Program-made: the position numbers and the translations under genes
Source of the DNA: Vibrio tapetis subsp. tapetis
Lineage (GTDB): Bacteria; Pseudomonadota; Gammaproteobacteria; Enterobacterales; Vibrionaceae
Assembly: GCF_900233005.1 (NCBI RefSeq)
Contig: NZ_LT960611.1
Location: 2,232,001 to 2,296,000 of the forward strand
Reading direction: 5' to 3'
DNA: 64,000 nucleotides
Part shown: piece by piece, positions 9,529 through 18,327 of the stretch
How positions within the stretch are numbered: the first letter of the stretch is position 1
How the letters are laid out: each line of letters starts with the position of its first letter
The notes under the pieces: generated by a model
What the model was told of the DNA's origin: nothing
Databases searched by the model: none
What the model saw: only the letters and a program-made list of their open reading frames with translations

Positions 9529-9558
9529 ACCCGCTCGCTAGCTCAACAGCTAGCGGGT
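9529..9558. terminator. Hairpin between convergent genes
   Basis: CGCTAGCT pairs with AGCTAGCG around CAAC, with ACCC/GGGT extending the stem after a bulge. It lies between the 49-aa gene (plus) and the 303-aa gene (minus) and probably ends one or both transcripts. The T-tracts on either side are weak. Confidence 0.45.
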
Positions 9559-9596
9559 AGCCCTCTCCTTACTGTGCTTACTTAGACTGCCCTGAT

Positions 9597-10508
9597 CTAC
9601 TCTAGATTTTTAGCCAGCAACAACATTAAACTTGTAAGTCGATGAAAGAGATACTCAATATGACTGCTATCAGTAAGTTTAATCTGGCTTATCTCTGAGT
9701 GACGAATGAAGAATGCGTTTCCTATATTTGTCAAAGCCTTAGCTTCTGCTTCTAGTTCTGCTCGAAAATCAGGGTCAGATGAACAGTTGTCTAGTAAGGT
9801 GGCCAATGATTGCTTTTTTCTTTTTTCTGGTTCAGCGACTGTCTTTATGCGTTCAAAAGCGTCCCAAAGCTCTTTTAAAGCTTCATACCTAACTCGTACG
9901 TCAGTATTACAAATTTTTCTATTTGCATGCTCAAGTAGGTCATTGAGCTCCTGCTCAGATGTTCTCGGTGCTTGTTGAATAACAGAACTTAGAGCCCCAC
10001 TCATAACCCTTTTAATTTGACCGTCAGCTAGTAGCTCATAAGCCAAACCATTTCGAGTGAAAATGGTATTAACCTTCTCTAAGAAATCGGCTCGTCCAGT
10101 TGTACGATCAAACGAATCTATATGGTGATGCCCATAGTACGAATGATAACTCCCTTGTGTAGGCTTAGATACATTTGCGTAGCAAAACTGTACTAAATCT
10201 AGTACGTCTAAGTAGTTAGGAACAAACGGGACTTTTTTATGCGACCAACCATTAGGATTTTCGTCTTTTTCTGTAACAAGTGGGTATTCAATGCCCAATA
10301 TTTCAGCTTTTAGAGCAAAGGAGAACCCTGTCTCATCAGTACCACAGCACCCTTGTCCATCAAGGCAAAGCTCTGGAAAATCATCTCCAAAACATCCCGT
10401 ATTGATTAACTTTTGAATTAAAGCAACGAGCCCACACCAGACATTGTGCGGGATCTCATTGTTTGTTCGAGGCGTAGCGCCTCTTTCTTGATCACTAAAG
10501 TACTTCAT
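9597..10508 (-). CDS. Unknown 303-aa protein, possibly AbiJ-like abortive-infection type
   Basis: The protein is cytoplasmic, with no signal peptide. Its start (MKYFSDQERGATPRTNNEIP), the central YELLADGQIKRV strand pair and the helical end (AFFIRHSEISQIKLTDSSHIEYLFHRLTSLMLLL) remind me of AbiJ-type abortive-infection proteins and their relatives, but I cannot confirm this by eye and offer it only as a lead. The second gene of a minus-strand pair, it starts 27 bp after the stop of the 174-aa gene. That stop lies in CTAACAAGGCGT, a sequence also found at the end of the gene further upstream. Co-transcription with the 174-aa gene is likely. Confidence 0.6.
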   Translation of the reverse strand: MKYFSDQERGATPRTNNEIPHNVWCGLVALIQKLINTGCFGDDFPELCLDGQGCCGTDETGFSFALKAEILGIEYPLVTEKDENPNGWSHKKVPFVPNYLDVLDLVQFCYANVSKPTQGSYHSYYGHHHIDSFDRTTGRADFLEKVNTIFTRNGLAYELLADGQIKRVMSGALSSVIQQAPRTSEQELNDLLEHANRKICNTDVRVRYEALKELWDAFERIKTVAEPEKRKKQSLATLLDNCSSDPDFRAELEAEAKALTNIGNAFFIRHSEISQIKLTDSSHIEYLFHRLTSLMLLLAKNLE

Positions 10509-10535
10509 AATTGCCTAAATTTAGTTGACGCCTTG

Positions 10536-11060
10536 TTAGCTTTCATTTTTCGAGTGATCAATTAGGTCATTTCTCCACTCTGAAACTAAGTCGGAAAGTG
10601 TTTTATAACCATATTCTGAGTCAATTAACCCCTGAAATTCATTTATCAGAAATTCACAGTCCATTGAGAATGCTGTTAGAACACGTGTAGTGTAATTATC
10701 AGGCCAAGTATCGCTCCACTCATCTCGGTGTTTGAAATAATTGGCAGTACAATTAACCATCTCTATTAGAGAGTAACCCTGAACTTTTACACGGTGATTT
10801 TGATATGCTTTTTCTTTGGTCAATTTATTGAGCCCTAAGCTGACTCGGATTTCGTTAATATCTCGTAAGCTACTGATGCAGTAAGCTTGAGCCGAAACAA
10901 GTAAAGAGCCATAAAGAACTTCACCGTATTCGTTCATCCACACCCCATCGAACCAAGGTTCAGTGCGGTTCCTCTCAAGCAGCTTTGCGATACCTGCTTG
11001 GATCGTTTCCTCTACATCGATTAATAGGCCAAGGCCATAGTCAACCTCAAAAATATTCAT
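10536..11060 (-). CDS. Unknown 174-aa helical protein
   Basis: This is a largely helical, acidic protein without membrane segments. The stretch CTANYFKHRDEWSD looks like the helical bundles of HEPN-type or similar proteins, but a clear R-x4-6-H ribonuclease motif is not evident, so I make no functional call. The ribosome binding site (AGGA in CAGGAGTAATATG) overlaps the 6-bp target duplication of the IS21 element inserted just upstream, so its original promoter is now about 2.6 kb away. It probably forms a two-gene unit with the 303-aa gene. Confidence 0.65.
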   Translation of the reverse strand: MNIFEVDYGLGLLIDVEETIQAGIAKLLERNRTEPWFDGVWMNEYGEVLYGSLLVSAQAYCISSLRDINEIRVSLGLNKLTKEKAYQNHRVKVQGYSLIEMVNCTANYFKHRDEWSDTWPDNYTTRVLTAFSMDCEFLINEFQGLIDSEYGYKTLSDLVSEWRNDLIDHSKNES

Positions 11061-11150
11061 ATTACTCCTGATGCGTATTTCGGCGATTCCGATCGGGCGT
11101 TTCGGTTTAATCCGATCACCTGACCCTGCCGTTTTTCTCTACCTCTAGTT

Positions 11151-11891
11151 TTACTCTAACTGATCGGATTGCGCCAGTTTTCTCATTGATTCCCCTCCTA
11201 GTTCTAATCGGTGGCTGTTATGGATTAATCGGTCTAAAACAGCATCAGCAACCGTGGCGTTACCTATCATGTTGTACCATTCTTTTACAGGAAGTTGGCT
11301 TATCATCATCGTGCTGCTGACCTGATATCTGTCTTCAAGTAACTCCAGTAAATGACCTGCATGATCCTGAGTGAGCTTTTCCATTCCCCAGTCATCTAGG
11401 ACGAGTAAGCCTTTTTTCGATAGTGCCAGTAGCTGTTTTTGATATGTGCCGTCAAGACGGCCTGAACTTAGATCATCCAGTAAGCGACTCAAACGGTAAT
11501 ATCGAACGCTATGTTGCTGCTCGCAAGCCTGAGCCGATAAAGCGCAAGCGATATAGGTTTTTCCTGCTCCTGTAGGGCCAGTGATCAAGATATTTTGATG
11601 TTTGTGCAGATAGATTCCTGTCAGAAGTTCACTCATCTGACTCCGCATTAGACCTCGCCCTTCTTTGTAAATAATTTGGCTTGCCTGCGCATCTACTCTG
11701 AGCTTGGCTTGTCGCTTGAGCCTTTGGATCTTAGTTTGGTTTCGGTTAAGCAACTCACTCTCTAGAAGTAAGCTTAACCTTTCTTCGAACGCTAGCTCTG
11801 CGTAAGTGGATAGCTGCTCACGTTGCTGCTCTAAAGCTTGTGCTGCATGACCAAGGCGAAGTGCTTTTAGTTGTTCATTTATCTGGTTCAT
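11151..11891 (-). CDS. istB: IS21-family helper ATPase IstB
   Basis: This 246-aa AAA+ ATPase is related to DnaC. It carries a Walker A (GPTGAGKTYIA, residues about 104-114) and a Walker B (GLLVLDDWGME). In IS21 elements it binds DNA and ATP, selects the target and activates the IstA transposase. It starts 10 bp after the istA stop codon, so the two are co-translated. Length and motifs are normal and no defect is seen. Confidence 0.95.
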   Translation of the reverse strand: MNQINEQLKALRLGHAAQALEQQREQLSTYAELAFEERLSLLLESELLNRNQTKIQRLKRQAKLRVDAQASQIIYKEGRGLMRSQMSELLTGIYLHKHQNILITGPTGAGKTYIACALSAQACEQQHSVRYYRLSRLLDDLSSGRLDGTYQKQLLALSKKGLLVLDDWGMEKLTQDHAGHLLELLEDRYQVSSTMMISQLPVKEWYNMIGNATVADAVLDRLIHNSHRLELGGESMRKLAQSDQLE

Positions 11892-11900
11892 TACGTACTC

Positions 11901-13439
11901 CTAGTGGTAAAAGTCAGGGCCACGAACATTGCTGTGCTCTATGTTGGGTGTGGTTTGAGTTTCTGATGAGAGTTGGCCTTCCCGATGGTTTACTAACAAG
12001 TTTTTGACGAACTTAAGATAGGGTTTATTGATTAGAAGCGCATCCTTACAGGCTTGCTCTAGACGAACATCACCGTATTTTTTACTCAGGTTCAATAAGC
12101 CAAGACAGCTACGATAAGCTTGTTCAGGGTGTGCCTTTTTCATCAATTGAACATTCACCATTTCACGAGTTGCAGCGCCAATATGTTCTCCCCAGCGCAA
12201 TAATCGTTCAGGAGACCATTTCTGATACCGATGGTTGCTGGGCATGTGTTCGGGGTAAGTGCTTATCCCTCGTTCTTTTGGGCTACATGGATGTTGTGAG
12301 ACTAGGTTTCCTTGATAATAAATGCGTATCAAGCGGGAAGTGGCTTCAAGTTCAACATGTTGTCCCACTAACTGGTGAGGCACAGAGTAGTAATGTTTTC
12401 TGTACTCTATGTGGTAGTCAGGCCCAACTTTCGCCCGCTTAGTTTCGGTATAGATGTAGCGTTGGATTGGAAGTGGTCTCAATGCTGGTTTATCTAACTG
12501 CTCGAACAGTGCCTGACGGCTGGCTCCTAGCTGTTTCATTTCCCTTTGGTTCAAATCATTCATTAGCTCACGGATGGCTAGGTTTAACTCTTTGAACGTG
12601 TGGAAGGTATTGTGTCGTAGTCGCATCATTATCCAACGCTCAACAATGAGCACTGCATTTTCAGCTTTTGCTTTGTCTTTAGGTTTGTATGGTCGAGCAG
12701 GCATGACAGCCGTCTGGTAATGGTTAGATAGTTTCTGGTAACTATCGTTGAGCTGAGGTTCATAGCGGTCATGTTTAGTGACAGCCGAACGCAGGTTATC
12801 AGGGACTAACAACCTTGGAACCCCGCCGAAGTGTTCGAAGGCATTGGCATGGGCTTCCAGCCAGTGTTCTAGTTTTTGACTCTCACTTGCTTCCACGTAG
12901 GTATAATTGGATGCACCAAGAGTGGCAACAAAAACCTGGGCATGACGGATCTCTCCCGTGTCAGGGTTAACGACTGGGATCGTTGGGCCACAGTAATCAA
13001 TGAACAGCTTGTCACCTGCGATGTGGGTCTGTCGCATGCTACGCTTCTGCTTCTTTAACCAACGCATGTAATGTTCACAGAACTGAGTATAAGCGTAGGC
13101 TCGCTCCTGATATTGCTCGTAATATTCTTCCCACAACAGCAGTTTCGTCATGCCTTTTCTTTTTAGTTCCGTACAACAGTTAGCGAAGTTTGGCATCGCT
13201 TTGGCTTTATTCGCTCCTTTTGGGTGATAAAGCGCATTGGTTAACTCTGTATCTGAACAACTATCAGGGAGCGGCCAACCTATTTGGCTTTGATTAAAAC
13301 GACTGATGATTTCAGATACGGTCGCACAACCAATTTTCAGACAGGAAGCGATATTTCTGTGTGACAATCCGCACTCGAATTTAAGGCGTAAAACCTCTTT
13401 GATTTTTGTCATTGGTGTTCTCTTTTTTGGCATCATCAC
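11901..13439 (-). CDS. istA: IS21-family transposase IstA
   Basis: The 512-aa DDE transposase has an N-terminal helix-turn-helix (EVLRLKFECGLSHRNIASCL), then a catalytic core with all three acidic residues visible: D in LFIDYCGPT, D in VPDNLRSAV and E in KAKAENAV. The C-terminal basic region (KHYYSVPHQLVGQHVELEAT) is typical. It cuts and joins the element ends in complex with IstB. Upstream lie the terminal repeats of the element, where the promoter must be. No frameshift is seen. Confidence 0.95.
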   Translation of the reverse strand: MMMPKKRTPMTKIKEVLRLKFECGLSHRNIASCLKIGCATVSEIISRFNQSQIGWPLPDSCSDTELTNALYHPKGANKAKAMPNFANCCTELKRKGMTKLLLWEEYYEQYQERAYAYTQFCEHYMRWLKKQKRSMRQTHIAGDKLFIDYCGPTIPVVNPDTGEIRHAQVFVATLGASNYTYVEASESQKLEHWLEAHANAFEHFGGVPRLLVPDNLRSAVTKHDRYEPQLNDSYQKLSNHYQTAVMPARPYKPKDKAKAENAVLIVERWIMMRLRHNTFHTFKELNLAIRELMNDLNQREMKQLGASRQALFEQLDKPALRPLPIQRYIYTETKRAKVGPDYHIEYRKHYYSVPHQLVGQHVELEATSRLIRIYYQGNLVSQHPCSPKERGISTYPEHMPSNHRYQKWSPERLLRWGEHIGAATREMVNVQLMKKAHPEQAYRSCLGLLNLSKKYGDVRLEQACKDALLINKPYLKFVKNLLVNHREGQLSSETQTTPNIEHSNVRGPDFYH

Positions 13440-13678
13440 TTCCTAGTTGTATACGACTACTAACAAGGATAGCGACTGGTTGATTTAAAAGAGAAAAAGG
13501 GAGGGTTTCGGAGTATCCGATCAGTGATTTCGCTATTCCGATCGCCCATTTCGGAGTTTGGGCTAAAGTGATCGGATTATTGCGGAATGAGCGATCGGTT
13601 TAAACCGAAACAGGTGATCGGATAATGCCGAAATAGGTGATCGCAATGCTCCGAAATACGCATCCTGAATGCTAACGC

Positions 13679-13771
13679 CTTGTTAGGTACTCTTGCTCAA
13701 TCCAATGTTACGCCTCAACACAGAACCAGACTTTATAAGGCTTTTCTTGGAAAGTAACTTAGGATGCAGTT
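13679..13771 (-). pseudogene. 3' fragment of the small gene split by the IS1182 element
   Basis: Read on the minus strand from the left end of IS1182, the frame gives about 27 codons beginning HPKLLSKKSLIKSG and ending in ACC TAA. It joins perfectly to the 5' part at 15612-15813 once the element and one GTT copy are removed. Its TAA lies in CTAACAAGGCGTTAG, the same motif that follows the 174-aa gene. Confidence 0.75.
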
Positions 13772-13947
13772 GAGGCTGTAGAATTTCTCGATTTTTCACC
13801 GATTTCCCATGTTTTTATCGTCATTAATCCTACTGGCAACGGCGTAAATACTGCTCGATGATAGCGACCTTTACCATAGTAAGGAAAGATAGAGCGACAG
13901 GATGAGAGGGAATCTGGATTTTTCGTTGATTTGAGAGGTTTTACCCT

Positions 13948-15485
13948 CTAGATAATGCAATTTCTTAGCTTTTCTATGTTGTGAAGCATGCTGAACATCG
14001 CCCATTGGGCGTTCACTTTCTCTTGTCCTCTTAGCGTAAATCGATTCATCTGTTTGTTGACGGTGATGTTACCAAAAACAGGTTCAACACACCCAAGCCG
14101 TTTACTGTATTGCCGCCTTCCTTCTGGGCTATCAATCTTGTCTTTCATGGCCTGCATGTGGTCAAAGTCTTTGGTATTTTTGTAGATGAAGAAGACTTGT
14201 CGACCGACTTGCTTGCTTGCTTGCCAGGCGGTTTTCTCATGCACAGCGGTTGATGCACGCATTGTCTGCAGTCGTTTAGGTATCCACAAAACTGAGCACC
14301 ACGCTCCCCACGGATGACGGCGTTTTTGCTGCTCAGTCGCATCATATTTCCTGCAGGGCATCGGCAAGTCATTTCGTCTTGGTTGAACTCGAACATAGAA
14401 ATGGAGTAACAGGTTTTACCTGTTTTCGAGCGTTTCTTCCGTTTTTTCTCTTGCTCGGTCTGATAGGTTTCACTGTTTTGAAATAGTGGATTACGACTGC
14501 GAAATCCAGTGTCTGCTATGTAACAATCATAAGGGGTCTCAGATAGGAACTTGAGGTTAGTTTTACTGTGAAATCCACTGTCTGCGGTGAACTTGGTGGT
14601 GCGCTCTGAGCTGTTGGGTAGCTTCTCTAATTGTTCTTTCAAAGCGAGCACTGCAGGCTTTAATGTTTGCTGCTCACCAACGCTTCCCCACACTTGGCTG
14701 TGTAAAATAATTTGGTGCTTGTCATCTGTGATGGCGATGCCGTTATAACCTTGAATCGTGCCTTTTGAGGTGGTCATTTTGGCGCTGTCATTGTCCGTGA
14801 TGTTGCTTTTTACGGGTTTTTTACTGCTGCCCAATTTGTCTTGAGTGCTCGCCAGAAATGCACCTATTTTATCGGCGCTGCTATCAAGCTTTTGTTTTTG
14901 TCTTAGGTCTTGTTCGATAACTTCATTTGGGAGCGAATCTTGGCTTTGATGACGCTCGATAATTCGCTGGCTCGCCCGCTGTAGTTTTTCTTTTTTACGG
15001 AGAAGCTCTTCGTGTGTGCCACTCCATTCTTTACTAGCATTGGATGAAATTTTACAGCCATCAATAGCAAACATGTTATGGCCAATTAGGCCTTGTTCAT
15101 CGCATATCATGAGAACCTGAGTGAACAGTGGTTCGATGGTGTCTTTCATTTGTGCGATGAAAGCCGCGATAGTGGTGAAGTGTGGTCGCTCGTCGCCCGA
15201 TAAGCACATGAAAGTGACATTGTTGATGCAGGCTCTTTCTATGCGTCGGCTAGTTAACATGCCGAGGGAATAGGCGTAAAAAATAACCTTAAGCATGATG
15301 GAGGGTGGATAAGCCGCCGCCCCGTTTTTGTCGTTGTGGTAGTGCGCATCAAAGGGCGAGAGGTCGAGGTGGTTATCGACAATGTGGGAAATCGCATACT
15401 CAATAGTTCCGGGGATGAGTTGTTCATCGATGATGATAGGGACGAACATGTTTTGGTTCGAGTAATCGGTTTTGAAGTTGGGCAT
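13948..15485 (-). pseudogene. IS1182-family transposase with a frameshift at a tetranucleotide repeat
   Basis: The main frame (446 aa, from 15485) holds the N-terminal domain and two catalytic Asp residues (FAIDGCKISS and FTADSGFHS). It derails at four copies of TTGC (plus strand, 14209-14224). The other frame continues with GRQVFFIYKNTKDFDHMQAM and reaches the catalytic Glu in VEPVFGNI and the normal end NIEKLRNCII. A change in the number of 4-bp units would shift the frame exactly this way. As read here the protein lacks its Glu and should be inactive. Confidence 0.9.
14209..14224. repeat. Four tandem TTGC units at the transposase frameshift
   Basis: The tetranucleotide run lies exactly where the IS1182 transposase frame changes. 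Gain or loss of one unit moves the frame by one base, so the run is the likely cause of the inactivation and could in principle revert. Confidence 0.85.
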
Positions 15486-15570
15486 AACCGTGTCTTGTGG
15501 CGAATAATTTAGATTAGATCACAAGGAGTTAGTGCGTTCAAGTTCATATCGTGATGAAATGGCGGCAGGA

Positions 15571-15813
15571 TCAGAATTGAGACGGGCGAGGAGAAATTCT
15601 ACAGCCTCGTTGGTCTTCCAAATAGTCTGTAGGTAAACCAGTGTCTTCACGAACAACCCAAGAAGCATATGGTCGCTTTTCACCTAAAAACTGCTGTCCA
15701 ACACTGCGAGGTAATACTCCCAACACCTCAGCAACAGCACCATAAGTAGCACGCACTTCAATTTCATTTAGGTAACCCAGTATTTTCAATACTACTTCTT
15801 CTTTTGCGCTCAT
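15571..15813 (-). pseudogene. 5' part of a small gene truncated by IS1182 (distant MGMT/ATL-like fold possible)
   Basis: The readable 80 codons end in 11 residues encoded by the IS1182 end (GCRISPRPSQF). With the element removed the gene becomes 94 codons, ending KSGSVLRRNIGLSKST. The core (RATYGAVAEVLGVLPRSVGQ, then RPYASWVV) recalls the DNA-binding domain of alkylguanine-DNA alkyltransferase-like proteins, with Trp where the reactive Cys of MGMT would be, as in ATL proteins. This resemblance is by eye only. It was originally the first gene of a set with the 174-aa and 303-aa genes. Confidence 0.75.
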
Positions 15814-16260
15814 AATGCTTGCCTATATTTATGATTTTTCGACGTTAAATCATTGTATATATTTCAAGAGTACTTGCTGTTTTTGGAGTCTTTTAACGCA
15901 AGTGCCTACCAGCTTAACATGTTGATGTTGGATGTTTATTACATCCTTTCACCCCAAGCATACCTAAATACTGGATTGAATATACGAGGATTTTTGTGTT
16001 TGCTCTGTGTTCCATGTCGAAACATTAGCATAGATAGGGATAAATCAAGCTAGCAGTTTTCTTATTGAAAAAGGTCTAACAAACTTTGGGACAAAAAGTG
16101 AATCAGGGGCTTTGCTAATTGAGCAATACAAAGATAACTATAAGTATTGCAAAGTGAAATTGTGGGACGTAGCGCAAGCAGTAAACTTGCGCTCGTTGGA
16201 AGGTTTGATTTTTTGGTACGCACTAATTTACGTTACGTTAAATGGCAATGATGCTGTAAC
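15814..16260. other. Intergenic stretch between the split gene and the group II intron
   Basis: The promoter of the split gene should lie at about 15815-15880. Two short plus-strand frames (15853-16053 and 16112-16354) have no ribosome binding site or family and the second runs into the intron; I reject both. The stretch GTCTAACAAACTTTGGGACAA (two words, from about 16072) includes the recurrent TTTGGGNCAAAAGT-like motif at 16084-16098. The 3' exon of the intron begins at about 16260 on the minus strand. Confidence 0.4.
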
Positions 16261-16300
16261 ATCGAGTAGGGTGAGGCGTCTCCGCCTCATCCCTCTCACA

Positions 16301-16331
16301 GAACCGTACGTACGGACCTCGTATACGGCTC
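16301..16331 (-). ncRNA. Group II intron domain V
   Basis: On the minus strand the sequence starts GAGCCGTATACGAGG and closes with GTACGTACGGTTC, the conserved catalytic hairpin of group II introns. The TGA stop of the intron-encoded protein overlaps its first bases. Confidence 0.8.
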
Positions 16332-17544
16332 ATGCACATTTCCATTCAACATAATGGCTGAACACATATCCTGTCCTAACGTGTTCAAGATTCACTAATC
16401 CAAGGTCGTTAAACCATTGATTTGGCATCGAGTAACTGGCTAATGGACTCGCAGCATTTCTCCAACTATCCATACAGATATACCTGAATGACCCTTCATA
16501 ACCTAGCTGTCTTAGCCTGCGGTGGAGTCGGGTCGGTTTTTTCCATAATCGTAATTGGACGCTGCGAAGTCTTCGCCTTAACCACGCGGCCAGTTGTTTA
16601 ATGACTTCTAACAATGGCTTACCGCCATTGCGTCTTGTCACTCGCTTCAACTTTCCTTTGAACGTCGACATTTTCTTTGGCTGAATACGGCTATAATGGC
16701 TACCGATTTCTATTCCAAGGAATTTCACACCTTCGCCGCTGTGCGCTATGTGTGATTTGGTTTCGTTCACCGTTAACTTGAGCTGTTTTTCCAGGACCTT
16801 CGTTGCCTGTACTTGCGCATTTTCTGCACCTTTACGGCTGCGACAGAAGATCAGTATGTCGTCGGCATAACGGACTATTCGATGTCCTCGCTTTCGCATC
16901 TCTTGATCAAACGCATCCAGATAGATGTTCGCTATCAGTGGGCTTATTACTCCACCTTGCGGACTACCTATCTCGGTATGCTGCCACTCTCCATCAACCA
17001 TTACGCCACTTTTCAGGAACTGTTTGATGAGCTCCAGTACGCTACTGTCTGTGACTCGTTTCTTAATGCTTTTTAGAATAAGCTCATGATCGAGCTTATC
17101 GAAGCACTTCGATAAGTCCATATCTACGACGTGTTGCATTCCGTATCGACGGATGAACATCGTCGCTTTGTTTATAGCATCGTGACAACTTCGATTCGGT
17201 CTATACCCAAAGCTGGATGGGTGAAACTGCTCTTCGAAGATTGGGGTTAATAGATCATTTAGAGCTTGTTGGACAACTCTATCCCGTACTGTTGGGATCC
17301 CAAGTAATCGCACCCCACCATCATCTTTCGGTATTTCTACCCGTCTGACGGGTTGAGGGGTGTATCGCTTGGTTTTGAGTTCCAGAAGAAGTTGATCTAG
17401 GTTATCACTCAGATTTTGGGCGTAGTCGCTTAGGCTCTGCCTATCTATTCCGGCCGCGCCTTTCGCTTTCCACACTTTTTTAAATCCTTTATAGAGTCGC
17501 TCTTTGTGGAGCAAGTGACCATATAAACTGTAGTAAACTCTCAA
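16330..17544 (-). CDS. ltrA: Group II intron reverse transcriptase/maturase
   Basis: The 404-aa protein has the full reverse transcriptase core: GAAGIDRQSL at the N-terminus, VRLLGIPTVRDRVVQQAL, SFGYRPNRSCHDAI, the GSPQGGVISPLIANIYLD motif and the catalytic RYADDILIF. A maturase-like X domain (KLKRVTRRNGG to the end, with LRQLGYEGSFRYICMDSW) follows. There is no HNH endonuclease domain, so mobility would use nicks or single-stranded DNA. It helps fold and splice the intron RNA and copies it into DNA. No defect is seen; it looks intact. Confidence 0.93.
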   Translation of the reverse strand: MRVYYSLYGHLLHKERLYKGFKKVWKAKGAAGIDRQSLSDYAQNLSDNLDQLLLELKTKRYTPQPVRRVEIPKDDGGVRLLGIPTVRDRVVQQALNDLLTPIFEEQFHPSSFGYRPNRSCHDAINKATMFIRRYGMQHVVDMDLSKCFDKLDHELILKSIKKRVTDSSVLELIKQFLKSGVMVDGEWQHTEIGSPQGGVISPLIANIYLDAFDQEMRKRGHRIVRYADDILIFCRSRKGAENAQVQATKVLEKQLKLTVNETKSHIAHSGEGVKFLGIEIGSHYSRIQPKKMSTFKGKLKRVTRRNGGKPLLEVIKQLAAWLRRRLRSVQLRLWKKPTRLHRRLRQLGYEGSFRYICMDSWRNAASPLASYSMPNQWFNDLGLVNLEHVRTGYVFSHYVEWKCA

Positions 17545-18281
17545 CTTTTTCCTTTAGATTGTGTGCCGTGTGGGGACAAATGCTCTCTCACAGTGTTGGT
17601 GTATTTCACTCCACTCTCTAGCCTTCTAGCTCAATGGCAATTTACTAGAGTGAGTCAGAGTTACTCCCTTGTACGGTTTCTCGCTTCAGTGCTTTACTTT
17701 CACAAAGACCGAGACGGAATACCTCGATAGCTAATCAATTTGTATACCACTGAAAAAAAACATCTGCTCATCACAGACTTAAAATGTACTTCATCCCTTC
17801 GCAACACCAGATTGCTTTTGGCAAAATGTTGTCCCATCAGACGTGTTACTGATGGTCAGCTCAGTTTTATCCTCCACACCATTACTGGGCTTCACAGGCT
17901 GGGCTTTACTCACTACTACGGATTCATCTGCCACCTCGCACCAACATAGATCTTGGCTCTCGCCTTGAGTTTATGCTTCCGACGTTTGCTCGGATGTGGT
18001 GTCAGGCTTCCCCAGTTACTGCACTGGCTCCCTGTTAACAATGCCACCCTCAAGCACAACCTAGGTCTGATTGAGTATCGGGCTTCACGCTATTTTGCAC
18101 GCTTACCCACCTAAATTGCCGAATCAGGTTCACTTTCGTTGTGTACTGTTAACTTCCTATCGCTTCCTTCAGACCCTGCCGTTGGCCAGCAACGCCCTTG
18201 CGATTCGGATTATCTTCCCCTCAATCAGGGTGATTTAGGCTTCTTTCAGCCTAATGGGTTTGCCAGCTTCGCTGGGCAAAC

Positions 18282-18312
18282 AAAAAAGGCCGCCACTAGG
18301 GCGACCCTTTTA
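18282..18312 (-). terminator. Terminator of the 77-aa gene and target of the group II intron
   Basis: On the minus strand AAAAGGGTCGCC, CTAGT loop, GGCGGCCTTTTTT forms an intrinsic terminator 15 bp after the 77-aa gene. The intron begins directly after its T-tract. Confidence 0.8.
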
Positions 18313-18327
18313 CTAGTGTTACGGATA

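Larger units (their letters stand above)
11066..13668 (-). mobile_element. IS21-family insertion sequence with 6-bp target duplications
   Basis: The ends TGCGTATTTCGG and CCGAAATACGCA lie at 11072 and 13662, giving 2,591 bp. TCCTGA flanks both sides (11066-11071 and 13663-13668). Inside each end are further copies of the subterminal repeats typical of IS21 (several TTTCGG and GATCGG blocks at 11080-11115 and 13525-13650). The genes istA and istB read leftwards. All parts look intact, so this may be a functional element. Confidence 0.95.
13769..15611 (-). mobile_element. IS1182-family insertion sequence with 3-bp duplication
   Basis: Perfect 18-bp inverted repeats (GAGGCTGTAGAATTTCTC outwards) lie at 13772-13789 and 15591-15608, giving 1,837 bp. 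GTT flanks both sides (13769-13771 and 15609-15611). The short duplication is supported by gene reconstruction: removing the element and one GTT restores an open frame across the site. It carries one transposase gene, which is frameshifted. Confidence 0.9.
16261..18281 (-). mobile_element. Group II intron inserted just downstream of a terminator
   Basis: The about 2.0-kb element reads leftwards. Its 5' RNA domains occupy about 18281 to 17545 (many paired blocks such as GTTTGCCCAGC/GCTGGCAAAC and TTAGGCTGAAAGAAGCCTAA). The reverse transcriptase gene follows, then domain V (GAGCCGTAT...ACGGTTC, 16301-16331) and domain VI (ATGAGGCG/CGCCTCA) ending near CTACTCGAT at 16261. The 5' end falls directly after the hairpin and T-tract at 18282-18312. 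Insertion after a terminator and an encoded protein without an endonuclease domain are features of class IIC introns. Both ends are estimates; the 5' end is GTTTG, not the usual GTGYG. Confidence 0.8.

Noticed and set aside
10510..10540. A complete integron attC site between the 174-aa and 303-aa genes
   Set aside because: Only the first 12 bp fit; the spacer of 27 bp is far too short for a full attC hairpin.
16301..18281. A retron reverse transcriptase accompanying the Septu-like pair
   Set aside because: The reverse transcriptase has a maturase domain and group II domain V next to it, and lies on the far side of a terminator from the pair.
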